Assembly (NCBI GenBank): GCA_008921705.1
Contig: VFFE01007125.1
Location: 601,976-665,975 of the forward strand
DNA length: 64,000 nucleotides
DNA from: Burhinus oedicnemus
Lineage: Eukaryota > Chordata > Aves > Charadriiformes > Burhinidae
Reading direction: 5' to 3'
Positions 48,915 to 61,300 of this stretch are shown piece after piece. How positions within the stretch are numbered: position 1 is the first letter of the stretch; each line of letters opens with the position of its first letter. Made by a program: the position numbers and the translations under genes. Under the pieces are notes generated by a model that worked only from the letters and a program-made list of their open reading frames with translations, had not been told where the DNA came from and made no database searches.

Positions 48915-49467
48915 AGAAATTAGTGCGAGATAAGGACTACTTCACACTGACTGACTGCATGAGGCCATCCTGATTCAGGAGCTAAGACTTTTTAATGGTG
49001 TGGACCCAGCCTATCTTAGCCCAGCTGGTCTTAGTGCCAGAGAACAGCCCTGGAAATATTCTATTGGTATCGGTGCAATTAATGGTACCCTCCCCCGGCC
49101 TGCGTCACTATTACAAACTGGCGTTAATTAAAAGTTCACCCTCCAACTGGTATATCTAACAGATGCTCGATTTATTTTATTTCACTTTTTTCATGGAAAA
49201 TCCCAAGGCGTTGAACTCTCCCCTTGCTGATTGTCTGCAGGGGAACAGTCTAACATTTGAAGGCAATGAGACTATACATCAAGGAACGGGCTGTAAGTGA
49301 AACACGGTCAGCTCATGATTCACCCAGACAGACTCACCCTCCTCAGTTCTCACACTTCAGTGTTACAGAACAAGAGTCCCACTGTTTAGCATCCCCCCTT
49401 AATTCTTTGGCTTCTCACTATTTATACTTCTCAGGATTTATTCCAAGGGTGGAGGTGGTGGTGTTGG

Positions 49468-49565
49468 GAGATGAAATTGCTCTGTTTTTCATGAGCAGAA
49501 GTTTTCAATGGGTAATTTACTACTGTATAATTAAGCTTCAGATTTTGTTTTTACTTGGAAATGTT
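49468..49565 (+). repeat. Member of a diverged repeat pair with 21208-21310
   Basis: GTTTTCAATGGGTAATTTAC through CTTGGAA aligns to 21241-21300 in the same orientation, mostly with transition differences, and weaker similarity extends upstream. The family was not recognised. Confidence 0.5.
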
Positions 49566-49920
49566 TTAAAAAGGAAGCCAACTATCTGGTCAGATTTGTG
49601 ATGCGCATTTGATGAGAAACAGAAACCCAAAACACTGATCAGAAAACCAGAAATGGTTCAATAGAAAGAGGTTTCATAGCCTCTTGGAAGAAGGTGACCA
49701 GAGGTTAGTACTCCCAGTAAGCTTCCAGTACTGCCCCAGTACACAGCTACTGAGTGAGAGCTCGTGTTTTGAACAGTACAGGGCTGCCCGCTATAAGCAG
49801 GGAGTCTGTCTCTGTGAGTCCCTTCCTGCTGATGTGAAAGTGAAATGTAAGAGGGTGAGATTCATGATACGGTTATCTACAACGTGGCTGAACTAATCAC
49901 CCCGGGCTCCCTTTGCGAGC

Positions 49921-49991
49921 ACTGGAGAGAAATAAGCTCACTGGAGAGAAATAAGCTCCCTGGAGAAGCTCTCTCCCTGGATGTCCAGGGA
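49921..49991. repeat. 19-bp perfect tandem duplication followed by an 8-bp palindrome
   Basis: The unit ACTGGAGAG...AAGCTC occupies 49921-49939 and again 49940-49958. A degenerate partial third copy (CCTGGAGAAGCTC) follows. Immediately after, TCCCTGGA (49974-49981) and TCCAGGGA (49984-49991) form a perfect inverted repeat with a 2-base spacer. Confidence 0.95.
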
Positions 49992-51287
49992 GAAGGTCAA
50001 TTGTCCTGTCCCAAACATCTTAAGATAATCACATCCCAGGTACCATAGCCTGAAAGCCTGTAAGGTCAGTTCAGATGATGAGATCTGGTTCATCCCATCT
50101 TCTGAGATGTCTTTGAGCCTGGTGGAGATACTTACCTTCTGGAGATGTCATTCTCTATTAAGCACAGGGAAGAACTGGACAACTAGTTAGAGTAAACTAA
50201 TTTAATTTGGCTGAAGTTAGGTGAAACGTATCCTACACAGAAAGATGAAGCTGCTGATTCAGCAAGGTACATTAGCTCATGATGTTTTCCAGCTTGGAAG
50301 GAGGAACACAGCAGTCCTGTAAGTGCTTTATTCTTCCCTCCTTTCGCTCCCTACAGATCTCACTACTTAATTTTTAGGCCTACTGTAAAGCCAACATACT
50401 GAAAGGTGTAGTTCTTTACTGTGCCCCTATGGAACGACTAGAGAAAACCTAACAGACCAGGCTCTTTCTCATTTTCAGATCTTTGTGGAGCTTTCTCTTG
50501 GTTTTGGCACCACGTGAATAGCAGTTATACCCCTCCCATTCTATTTTGATGTTTAAATCAGGCATTACCATGGATAACTTCTTGGTAATCCAACACAATT
50601 ATCTTTATCAGAATTTTATCTCCCATGCAGTGTCTTTCCCAAAGCAAATATGAGTTTGGGTATCATAATCCCTAGTTGCTAGGTAGGAGGCTCTAGTCTA
50701 GCTTACAGGGATTCCTACTTTTAGCATGAACCACTCGCTGTTTGCAAGAAGAAAAATCACCTTGAAAGCAAATTATTCCATACTCATATTATACAGGGCT
50801 GTCTACAGGTCTGTGAAAACTGTTGCACTTGTAAATATAGGACTTTGTGAAGGCTAGAAAAAAAGAAAATCTCTAAGAAGCATAGACAAACACCCAACTG
50901 GTGAGTTAATGAGAGGTAGCAAATATAATAATATCACTAAGTCCCTAAACCTTTCATTTTCAAAACGTGAACCAAGAAGAAGGTTCCTGTAATTCAACCT
51001 TTCTTAGCTTTTTACTGCTGATGACCCTTAGAGATGGGTCACTGGGCAATATCGGCCTCTATTCTCCTGTATTTATTTCTGGAGTGTCTGCAGAAGTCAG
51101 TGGTTTTGGTTAGCTGGGGCCAGGACTCCTTCACAATGGGAAGTCTTCGAAGACTTGTGTTTCAATGGGCTGCTATAGGAGCCCATCAGAGACTCAACTG
51201 AGATCCAGGTCTTACTGGGTGAGTTACTGTAGGGACAAAACGCACCTGACATCTGCCACCCTGCCTAAAAAGACAAACGGCATGAAG

Positions 51288-51387
51288 GAGAGCACAGCAA
51301 AGAGACCTGATCAAGGTCAAAGAGCACTGCAGTGCTAGAAGAACAACAAGACCTGTGTCCATCAGTCCCAGCGCAGTGTCTCAGCCG
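51288..51387 (-). repeat. MIR-type SINE, old copy
   Basis: The plus-strand order is an inverted MIR: GAGAGCACAGCAAAGAGACC, the core TGATCAAGGTCAAAGAGCAC, then ACAAGACCTGTGTCCATCAG and TCCCAGCGCAGTGTCTCAGC, the last matching the 'gactcccagtccagtgctct' head region of the element. Confidence 0.62.
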
Positions 51388-54300
51388 GACACACCACCGC
51401 ATGGGTTGAAAGAAGCCATTTGACCATAATACAGTCCAGTAGCACAGTGTCTGCTCCCAGGGCTTTGCTTTTCCAAATATGGCAAAGAGCCTGGTCTTCC
51501 CCTCCAGTAACCTGGGCCCTTGCTAGGAACAAAAATAGCAAAGCAGGCCAGACAGCTAGTCGGCAAAACGCTCATGTTCCTTACCATGAAGCATGGGGCA
51601 GCCATTTGCTCTAAGTCGTCACGGTGAGGATCCTCTTTCAGAGGGTATGTCAGCACGAGGTTTTCGAGAGGCTCTCCCAGGCCACATCTCTTTCCTTGGT
51701 ATCTGGGGCTTGTTGATCCTGGCACACCACCTGGGAACAGGCAGGAGGCCAGCCTAACAGATTGGCATGTGTGCAGGCAGGGAAGGAAGCTGAGCATCTG
51801 GCTTTAAACACCGGGGCTCAGATTTCTCTCTGAGGGTGTTGACAGGAAAATGCATGCCGGCGCTCCGCTGCCGCAAGGACTGCTAAGGGAGTAGGATGTC
51901 TCTGAGGGATTTGTTGAGACAATTTCGCTTCTGGGGTCTTTCCTTCCTGCCTCCTGATCATCACAGAGCCATAAAAAAGGGTCCGAAAGAACGAGTTCAT
52001 CTCTTGAGACCCCACAGACTCAGCAATGGCAGAAGTCGCCTCCGCGAGCTCGGGAGGAGTTTGGATCTGTCAAATGAACGCCACAAGCCTCAGCAAGTGT
52101 AATTCTGTGTAGTTGATCATTTAAAACTGGGTCTTATTGCTAGTGGACATCACTCCATGCCACAACTTCACTTCAGGCCTAAGATCAACAACTGGCCACT
52201 AATGAAGAACCCACCTGCAGCATCCTCCCTCAAACAGGAGCAAGACAAAGGAAAAGATAAAAATCCTAAGAAATAAGCAATTAACTGAGGTGAGGTAATG
52301 CATTCAACATATCCCTTATTTCCTTGACACCTTGGACTGGATCCGCCTTACTACCTTTAGCCAACTACAGTTCAGGTCAGTCCGTTTGGCTCCCTCTACA
52401 CTCTCAAAAAGAGACCCCCAGAGTTTTGACTCATCTTGCCTTTATACAGATGAGGCAAATCATCTCCTGGAGGTGCCCGTGTCCCTTCACTACAGAGCGC
52501 TCAGATCTACCTTGGACCTCTTAGATGACTGACCCTAAGCAAGACGAATCCCACTCCATTATTACAATTCCCTTTTTCCACGTACTCAAAAGTAATAACT
52601 TTCTCAGAGCTTTTGGCAGAATTCAGCTTTGTTAAACAGTCTGAGACCCCGAGACAAGAGACTTTCATGGCAACGTATTATCTAGACACGGCTGGCGCAA
52701 TAATTTTGTTCCTTACTACTCTAAAAGGCTTTCCAGAGCTGCTCAGGAATGACAGAAAGGTTATTTCATAGCAAGGGCTTGGCTTCTGTAGAGGCAGCTG
52801 TTTAAATGACATCAGTATTACCAGTCACAAATTGAACCATTTGCTGCCCGTGTCACCACGGAGAAAAAGAAATGGTGGTATCTCTTTTGACTTATTAAGA
52901 ACTGATGAACCCAGAAATTGTGGGGCCGAGGGGAAGGCCCTTTACTATCGCAAAAATTGCGGTGCCAGTTCCTCTAATGGGTTTGTTCGTCTGAACAGCT
53001 ACTCTGAGATGAGAATGGGTCTGGTGAAAACCCAAGTAATAAAAACTATTTATAGAGTTACTAACATTTCAGAGGGAAAGGAAAATATGTTTACTTGTCA
53101 ATGGAAATTTTTTGCATAAAATTCCAACGCTAAATGTTTTTCATTGGGAGAGAAGTTGATGGGAAAAAAAGGCCAAAATATTTCATCCTGTAAGTAGAAT
53201 TTTTTTTTTAATTTATAGTTGCCAAAAAATAAATAGAATTAAAGAATTAAATATTCTGGTGAGATTTTTCAAAGAGTAGAAAATTACAATATTTCATATT
53301 AAACAAAAATTAACGTCGACAAGCACTTTCTTAGCTCTACCAAAAATTGTCACCGAGACAAAGAATATTTTCCAAAGCCTTTTTCCTTCTTAATCTTACA
53401 TCAGTGCCCTCACCATAAGGCCATTTTTCCCTTCAGGAATGAACATGGTTGGAAGGGCAAAGAGCACCCATAAAATTATTCAGAATGGTGTTGGCACAGC
53501 AACCGGAGCTGTGGGCATTTTGTGGGTTTCAGAAGTGAGTCTGGACGGTCTCTGTGGTTTACGCACATCCGTAAACTGCTGGGAGTCCACAGATCTGGCT
53601 TTTCCTTCTGGCTCTCCCAGACATTTGTGGCGCGATTTTGGACACGTTCCCACCCACAAGCCATTCCTCAGTTTCTCCGTCCTTTGAGGGTTGCAGTACT
53701 CCCTTTCTCATGCAACTGGGAAGTTTTAGAGGCTCCTGAAGGTGGGGAGCACGACTCGAATTGATAGATCAAGGCTCCCTGAGGACCTGCACCCACATTA
53801 TTTGATGGGGAAAGCTGTGTATTAAATGCACATCTGACCAATGTCTAAAGCAAGAGACTGACCCAGACATCCCTGCAGCTATACACACAGGGACTCGAGG
53901 TAGAAACATGCCACTCATAGTTTAGGTACAAGACAGATTGTCCCCCAAAGAGAGCCTTCTCCCCAGCTTTCACAAAACATCACCGGTTTCCACGAGATGT
54001 GATGCCCCAGAGAAGAAACCTGCTTAATATGCTAAAGCGAGGGAAATGGCATGTAAATCAGAGCTGTCATCCCTTTCCTGACCTGCGCTGCAGCACATAC
54101 TTCTGTCCGAAAGTATGTTTATGCTGGAAAACAGCTATATGTCCAGATTGCAAATATATAAGTGACAGCATAGGAAAGAGAGCCAACCCTTCTTCACTTC
54201 AGCCCCTGGTATCTGAATTATCCTAGGTTTTATACCTGGGATATAAATACCTATATATGTAAGTACAAATACACACACACACACATACTTGTACAGTCAC

Positions 54301-56860
54301 AGATGTGAGAAGATGGTTGAGAACATTGAGAAGATGGTTATCCTGCTGCCAGAGCCAGTTTGGTTTCAGTCCTACACTTCAAACATCGTGAACATCATGC
54401 AGATGCCCCTCCGGAGCATTCACCGAGGCAGAGCCAGCTTGCAACCGGCAAATTTACCTCCCAGCACCCCGTCACTGCCACTTGGAGCTGAGCTCCTTCA
54501 AAGCTATCCGGGTATCCGTACTCCACGTGTCACTGCACTTTTGACATCCGGCTCCAGGCAAAGCCACCCTGGGGTCCCGGCTCTGCACCAGTGCATTGGT
54601 GATTTGGGTTGTGAGAGTTGTTATCCCAGGAGGAGTGCCAGGTTGTGGACCTAACTGGAGTTAAAAGAGAGCGGCTGCTATTTTCAGGTAGGGCCTAATA
54701 CTGAATTTGCAGGTGGTGGGTCTCGGTCCCATGTTCTTGGAGTCTGTGTTCAATAACAGACCGGGGGACCCAAACGTCGGCTTGGCTGGCTTGGATGCAT
54801 AGATTGGCTCAAACAAACTTTAAGTTAGTTCCTCTGGGGCAAATGCCAGGGTGTTAACGGACTGTTAGAGTTAATGCTCACCAGCACTGGGTCTTCCAGG
54901 GGACAGGTTGCTCCTGGAAGGTGGTCACACCGCTACTGCAGCCAGAAAGGTTTCAGCTGAGGGATGTTTGCCACCACATGTTTCCACAACACTTCGTGCT
55001 TGCTTTGCCTAGGTCAAGCTGTGCAACAGGGAGCGACACCTTCCAGCTAGGCTCCTTTGAAAGCAGGGCTTCATAAACACTTGCTCCTGCTTGGTGGTTC
55101 TCCTATATCTGACAATGCGAGGCACCAAAAAAGATTAAAATAAAAACTAAAAAAAAACTGAAGGACAAGCCTGGGTGTGAGGGAGCCCAAATAGAGAGCC
55201 AGCAGTGTGGCTCCTGCTCAAGACGTGAACCTCAACAGGTCTGCCTTAGGTAATTACCGCATTTGTCTGCTGCAACCAGCACGTCACCAACGCTAAGCCC
55301 TTCCCGGCTGCAGGAATGTTTTGTGATCCTCTTTGGGGCCCATCAGGGAGGGGCAATGGGTGGGGCAGAAAGGAGAGCTCCCATTTTCCAAGGGAGAGGG
55401 ATCTGCCTATTGCAAAGCTCCAGAGACTGCGGACAGCCGCGATCTAGGATGAGAAGTTGCAGTCTGGAGGGTGTTGCTGCAGGAGTGAACTCACATGCTG
55501 TAAAGCAGCAAGTGCTTAAGGCCAGACCCCATAAATCCACTAAATTAGATGCTGGTGACATTATAGACCCATTTTGTTAGTTTTTCCAGCTGAGTTGCAG
55601 ACCACAGAAAATGATTTATTCTCCAGGAGTTGGGATGGTGGGGGAAGGGAGAGCAGGATGGGGGAAGGGGGCAAAGGGGAGCAACTCACAGTATTTAAAT
55701 TTCTAATTGGTTCCTTTCTTTAGGAAGGAAGAGAAAAAGAAAAGAGAAACTTGTTCCTGGTGTTGGGGAGATGAAAAATACAAACTGGGCTGAGAGAGCA
55801 AGAAAGAGCTAAAATCTTCCTTCCAAGCTGCATCTGGAAGGGTGTGAGGCTCCTGCTACCCTGGAAGGGGTAGGGCACGAGCTGTGGCAAGGACAAAGGG
55901 GAAAGGAAGATATGGATCCAGGGTCCACCACATGCATGGCACACCTGGTGTAGAGGCTGGTAGGAATGTTACACAGAGCTCTTTGGCCTCTGATATAGAC
56001 TTGGCAGAAGACAACCTTGAGAACATGACCAAAGTGCTTCTTCCTCGTCTTGAAATCTAGGCACCAGTGCCTATGAGGCTGACGCGGAGAGCTAAGCTGC
56101 AGGGGAAACAAACCAGCTTGGCTTTAACTTGACTAGAAAATTAAACTGTATGTGAGAGTAACTGCTTGTCTTAAGAAAAACTTCAGAAATCTGTCTGAAC
56201 ACTTTTGCATCTCAGTATTTACCTGGGTTTTGGTGGGTAACGAAGACTTATCCGAGGGTCATCCACAGCTGAGACTAAACCGAGTCATTCCCCGGGTATG
56301 TTACCAGTTGTGGTCAGAGATGGATGTCCTACAAAAACAAGTGAGATGATCAGTCCTTCGAGACCTGCACCACTCATTCCTAAAACAGTTACCTGGAGAG
56401 AGAGAGAGTGTTAAGTGGTAGAAAGATCCACTGAGCTGTGAGTTAGCTCAGTCAAAATATTCTGTTTAAGCACGTTGGAAAATTCTCACTGAGCTTTTCT
56501 GCTCCCTCAAGTCCTGTTTATGGATCTAGACAGAAATCCCTCACTACGTTAAGCATCAGTGGTACCTTAATGCAATTCGTCACCCCAAAGCTGATATCTT
56601 AAATAGGTCAAATACATCATACGCTAAACTCTTCTCTCCCCTGGATAATTCAACTGTAGAGATTTAAAGTGAAGAGAAGTCAGTCCCTGCCCTTTATGAA
56701 CCTCAGTTCTTGACCATGAGGACTACTGCTGAAAGCAACAGTTTGCATTTACCACTAACTGCTTTACCCAAGCTTCATAGTAATTGTTTGGCGTAGCCTG
56801 TGCAAGCTGCCACAACCTTGGCATCTTCTGATGGATTTCCCTAAGGAAAGTAGTAGATCA
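51388..56860. other. Unique non-coding sequence, no gene seen
   Basis: More than 5 kb without a recognisable gene. It contains AT-rich low-complexity DNA at about 53080-53310, a (CA)n run at 54270-54286, a G-rich stretch at 55632-55679 whose loops are too uneven for a canonical quadruplex, and a (GA)n run near 56397-56409. The frames at 51381-51797 (minus, 138 codons) and 54289-54654 (plus, 121 codons) are anonymous. Confidence 0.55.
54270..54286. repeat. Short (AC)n microsatellite
   Basis: About eight uninterrupted AC units between CAAAT and TACTTG, next to alternating TATATA sequence. Confidence 0.9.
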
Positions 56861-57431
56861 TGGCTGCATTGGATCTGGCTGGTATGGAGTTAACATTCCC
56901 CATAGCAGCCCTCATAGTGCTGTGCTTTGCATCTGTAGCCAGAAAGGTGTCGACAACACCCTGTGCTTTGGCTACCGCTGAGCAGTGCTCGAACAGCGTC
57001 AAGGCTGCCTCTCCAACCTACCCGCCAAAGACCAGTAGGCAAGGGCTGGGAAGGGACATAGCCAGGACAGCTGACCCAAACTGACCAAAGGCATATATCC
57101 ACACTGCATGATGCACTCAGCAATAAAGGTTAAAAGAAAGGAGGAGGAGGGGCTTTTGCTATCAAGGCATTTGTCTTCTGAAGCAACCGCTTCCCATACT
57201 GAGGCTCTGCTTCCCAGGACGTGGCTGAACATCACCTACTGATGGGAAGTAGAAAATAAATATTTTGGTTTTTCTTTCTTCCATGTACGGCCTTTGCTTT
57301 TCTTTACTAAAATACCTTTATCCCAACCCATGAGTTTTTGATCTTATTTTTTCCCCCTACACTGTTGAAGAGGGGGAGTGAGAGAGTGGTTGGGTGGGCA
57401 CCCGACAGCCAGCCAAGGTCAATCCACCGCA
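56861..57431 (+). mobile_element. Solo LTR of an avian ERVL-type endogenous retrovirus
   Basis: About 570 bases match the layout of a common avian ERVL long terminal repeat. Landmarks in order: GGATCTGGCTGGTATGGAGT, CCCATAGCAGCCCTCATAG, GTCGACAACACCCTGTG, GGACAGCTGACCCAAACTG, a degraded TATA region (CTCAGCAATAAAGG near 57116), TTTGTCTTCTGAAGC, GGCTGAACATCACC, an ACTAAAATACCTTTATCCC segment where intact copies carry the polyadenylation signal, and the terminal GGGGGAGTGAGAGAGTGG to GTCAATCCACCGCA. No gag, pol or env sequence and no primer-binding site is seen on either side. The provirus has therefore been lost, most simply by recombination between its two LTRs. The outer ends are diverged, so the borders are accurate to perhaps 10-15 bases. 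No target-site duplication was identified. Confidence 0.85.
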
Positions 57432-57711
57432 GTGGTCACACATGGCCAATGGGGCAATGAAATGCAAGCAGAGCCTCAGTACTGTGTTAAGGTTCTGGGC
57501 TGTGTCTTCAAAAGGGATTAGGGGCTCAAAAGGACCTTGTCAGAGGGCACATGCTCAGTGGAAGCAGCTGAAGAACATCACATGCCCCCTTCAACCAACC
57601 TGGTGAGTCTTCCAAAAGGCACCTGTTCTTGTTTTCTCTTTCCCTCAGGTCATTCCCAGGAAAAATAAAGGTCATACTCAAAGTGGAAAAGGCTGAATAA
57701 AAATAAAATAA
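57432..57711. other. Unique sequence between LTR and MIR
   Basis: About 280 bases with nothing recognised. In particular no retroviral primer-binding site follows the LTR. An (AAAAT)n-like stretch lies at its end. Confidence 0.6.
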
Positions 57712-57848
57712 AAATATTATAGCATTTTTGCAGATGAGGAGAGACTGAGTGATGAAGTTATGTGCCAAGGAGCACACAGAAAGTCCTAGAGGAAGTTAGG
57801 ACTTAAACACGGAACTCCAGAGTAGCAGACCACTAGTTCATACTGTCT
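57712..57848 (-). repeat. MIR-type SINE, old copy
   Basis: A clear inverted MIR: TTTTTGCAGATGAGGAGAGA, CTGAGTGATGAAGTTATGTG, CCAAGGAGCACACAGAAAGT, then AACACGGAACTCCAGAGTAG and CAGACCACTAGTTCATACTG. The last block is the tRNA-derived head with its 'aaccactagaccatactg' signature. Among the best preserved MIR copies in the window. Confidence 0.78.
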
Positions 57849-58336
57849 TTTCTCAACACACACGAAAAAGATGATTTTCTTTTCCTTTTTTTTTCAGGCC
57901 TACAGTTCAAGTGTGCTCCCTTTCCCAGCTGGGCCTGAAATTCACCTCCTTGTTAGCTAGCATTGCTCAGCATACTTGATCACTGTCTTAATCAATATTT
58001 AATTTAGTGAAAAATACCCAGAACGAGTCTGGAGGTAGTGTGCAATACACGGGTAAATCACAGCTGTTTCCCAAGCCACATGTGAAATTCTTCCCCTACC
58101 AAACTATCCTCTCTGTCATTTTGTTTTCTTTACTTCCAAACTCTAAACATATTTGTTAGCTTTGGTTTTATATGAAGGATTCCTGCCAACCCTGCAATCT
58201 CTCTTCTCTATCCACCTGTTGCCGAAGGGGTTTCTCTGACCAGATATAGATTCCTGCTATGTAGATGTTGCCATCTGGACAATGTTCCTAAACGGAATAA
58301 GACAGATATCTGAGGAGAGCATTCCGTCTCATTTAA
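57849..58336. other. Unique non-coding sequence
   Basis: Nothing recognised. AT-leaning single-copy DNA. Confidence 0.6.
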
Positions 58337-58375
58337 AAATGGATATCTAAAAATAGATCTAATTAATTAATTGCA
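58337..58375. promoter_or_regulatory. MEF2-like site with tandem TAAT motifs
   Basis: CTAAAAATAG (58347-58356) is an exact MEF2-type consensus (YTA, four A/T, TAR). Nine bases on begins TAATTAATTAATTG, three overlapping homeodomain cores. This combination occurs in tissue-specific enhancers but also by chance in AT-rich DNA. No nearby gene is available for context. Confidence 0.22.
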
Positions 58376-61300
58376 ACCTACAAGTGCAATAATTCTTTCT
58401 ACTCACTATAAAGTGAACCAGGGGTAACTAGCTCAGCTGGAGACCTTGACACGAGAGATACCAAGAATGTGACGAGGCTGATTTTGGTCATTAAATTTTC
58501 TTTCTCACAATTTGAAATACGCACTGTTGAGTTTGTGACTTCTCTCAGTCTCATACCTACCCATTCAAATCAGAACGGGATACCGTATACATAAATAAAA
58601 TGTTATTTTTTCAAACTGACAGACAAAAGGAGTCTTATTACCTTCCCATTTGACAAGGAAAACAAAAACATGAGACAAGCAACTTTTTTCCTCATGAGAA
58701 AGTTTGTGGAAGAGACGGGAGACATACTTAATTCAGATTAGGAGCAATATAATTGGAAAAGCAGGTCCGAGCTGAAATGTCAACCTTTTAGTCAAAAGAT
58801 GCCCAGCATGTAGAAGATAGAGATGAATATTTATGGGGAAAAGCCATCTCTCTTTTACCCTACGTTGGAAGTAAGAACTGTAAAAAAGTTTCTGTAAGAA
58901 AGAAACCTGGGACATTTCAGAGAGTTGTAGCATTTTTTGTCCCAGACAAGTTCCATATAAATAAAACCTTTTCCAGGTTATTGCGACAGTGCTGCTCCGA
59001 TCATTAGTGTTTAGTCTGGACTTCCTGCTAATGACGGAGCTTTAACGAACATTTGGAATTAACCTCATCTAACTTTAAATTCAGGTGCCTATAGATAAGC
59101 TATTCCATGTAGATTCCCTTAATAGCTTACAAAGACTAATGAGCAATGAGTAATGAACATGTTTTTTCTCATCCAGTTCCTGTTCCTATTTTAGGATGGG
59201 ATGGGCCATATCCATGGACTCTAACTCATCCTGGAGCTCCGTCGACATGGAAGGAAAGAGGTTACCAGTGCAGATGTAGGTGATGTATCTAGTCAGACAA
59301 ATTTCATGGTAGAAGCCTGATCTTCACAGTTGCACACCGACAAGATGTACTTAAGAGAGTCATATGATATGCACAGAGAAATGGAACAAGAAGAAACGAT
59401 CAGGCCAGGGTCATAAATCACGCAAATAAGCCGCATTTGCTCATGCCGTTCTGATAACCATATATAAAGCTTCGAAAACTAAGGTATTGTCCTTCTGACA
59501 GTAATGTGCTTGAATGACAAGGGAAAAAAAATAGCTGGAGCAAGATTTGAATAATTTTCTTTTCTTGACTGCCATTTTGACATGTGAAGAAAAGAGAACA
59601 CCATTCAAATGAAAAGAAATAGTTTCCCCTCTGTTTTTTGTAAATATCCTAATGGAACATTTTGACCTGCTTTGAAAGATTTTGACGAGCGCATGTTGTG
59701 ACGTGAGTATCGGGTTGCCCAGCAATGCCAACCCATACAAGGAAGCAAGCAGGATCCTGCATTTGAAATGGCTTTGGGTACAAATAAGGGCTGTATTCTG
59801 CAAGTAGACCAGAGTCAACAGGAGATTTGGAGATCAAGGAGAAAGCATTAGCTTTTATGAGGTGAAATATTTAGTACCAGTGTTTAAGGACTGAAATATC
59901 TTTTCAAATATGGCTCTTAACTGTTATTTACCTAGTGATTTATAGCTCAGTTCACCGTGCAGCAGAAAAGTTCTTGCTGTGATCAACTAAAGTACCCCTT
60001 CGGTGTCGGTTGTTTCCTCATCCTCCCCTCTTCTCTTCTTTGTTTCTTATATTGGACCATCATGTTATACCTCCCTCCTTGCAGTAAGTCCAAGGTCCTC
60101 ATGGATTTCATGCCCACCTTTACAGCCATTAAATGTACCAGAATCACCAGTGTTGAAAGAATTAACATCAATGTGACCATCCAGGGCTTTCAAGCTAAAA
60201 TTTGGATAAGACACCAGTGGAAAAGAGGAGGGATGATCTTTCAGAGAAAAAGTTTCAGGGTCTCTCCAAATCTAGGCAATCGTCACAGTAATAGTTGGTT
60301 GAGAAGTCTATCACAGAAGCTACAAACTATAAAAATATAAACCCAGAAGGACGGATCTACTCTACGGGACTTGTGACAGCCCACAGCGAAAGCTCAGCCC
60401 ACAGGAGGACTAGAAACACATTGGGACAAGGTAAAGGTGTTACCTGATAGCACAGGTGGAAGAACCCTGTGCTTTTACAGCTGAAGGACCAGGGTGTTAG
60501 GACTTTTCCCTGGGTTCCATGCATAGTTCAGATTTAGTAATTGCACAACAGCTGCGCAGGGAGCTTGGCTTCATTATATTTTCTTAAGACCCGTCTTTGC
60601 TGTCAGAGTAAGGCTCTTCCAGGTCTAGGCCAGAGCATTGAAGGCGGGGAACGGATTTCCACCGTGCATGCATGTGAGAGTAGATTTTGCCGAAAGAGAC
60701 TGTGAATTTTGAGCATTTTTCTGAGCACGTTGTTCCCGTCTTGTCCCCCAACTGGCTCCAAGGCAGTGTTAATTCCCACATCCTGGGAACATTAGGTCAA
60801 TTGTTTGTCAAATTACCCAGGTGAGTTCACACTTGCAATGAGCTTGCTTTCACCTGAGGCTGCAGCTGGGCTCCGGGCAGGCCTTTGCTATTCCCTATTT
60901 TTACCCACCCAGGCATTGTTCCGTGTAGTGCTTTCCCTTGGAAGAGTTGGGCAACCTACCACAAATCCTTGGGAAAGAGTGACCTCTTCTGGAAGCCGAA
61001 ATGCAGCCGCTCAGGGAACCTGAAACCAGCCATTGTGCCCTGGAATTTCCCCCGGGCATTTTGGGCAGCAAAGTTTGGCATTGGCTGCTAAACATTTTCA
61101 GTGATTTTTCTTGAGATGCTTTCTTCAAGATGCTTTCTGCTTGCTGGCTGTTTAAGCCCCGAAGGATTGTGGGCTTACACTGGCTAATTTTATATGCTCC
61201 CTCACGCTTATTTTTAAGTTCAGCAAGGTTTTTCTCAACCCATTCAACTCTGTAGCATCCTCCAGCTTCTCCTTTCTGCTTCTTCCCTGATATTTCAGCC

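Larger units (their letters stand above)
47561..51287. other. Non-coding sequence with small repeats and hairpins
   Basis: No gene recognised. It holds a possible CR1 end relic (48085-48125), an A-rich tract (48447-48510), a perfect hairpin (48892-48914), one member of a diverged repeat pair (49468-49565) and a tandem duplication beside a small palindrome (49921-49991). The rest is single-copy. Confidence 0.55.

Noticed and set aside
46900..54560. Shared CTTTTGACATCCG word near 46.9 and 54.5 kb
   Set aside because: A 13-base match is expected many times by chance in 64 kb, and the flanks do not align.
56860..57084. 74-codon frame inside the LTR region
   Set aside because: LTRs of this type are non-coding, and the frame is a by-product.
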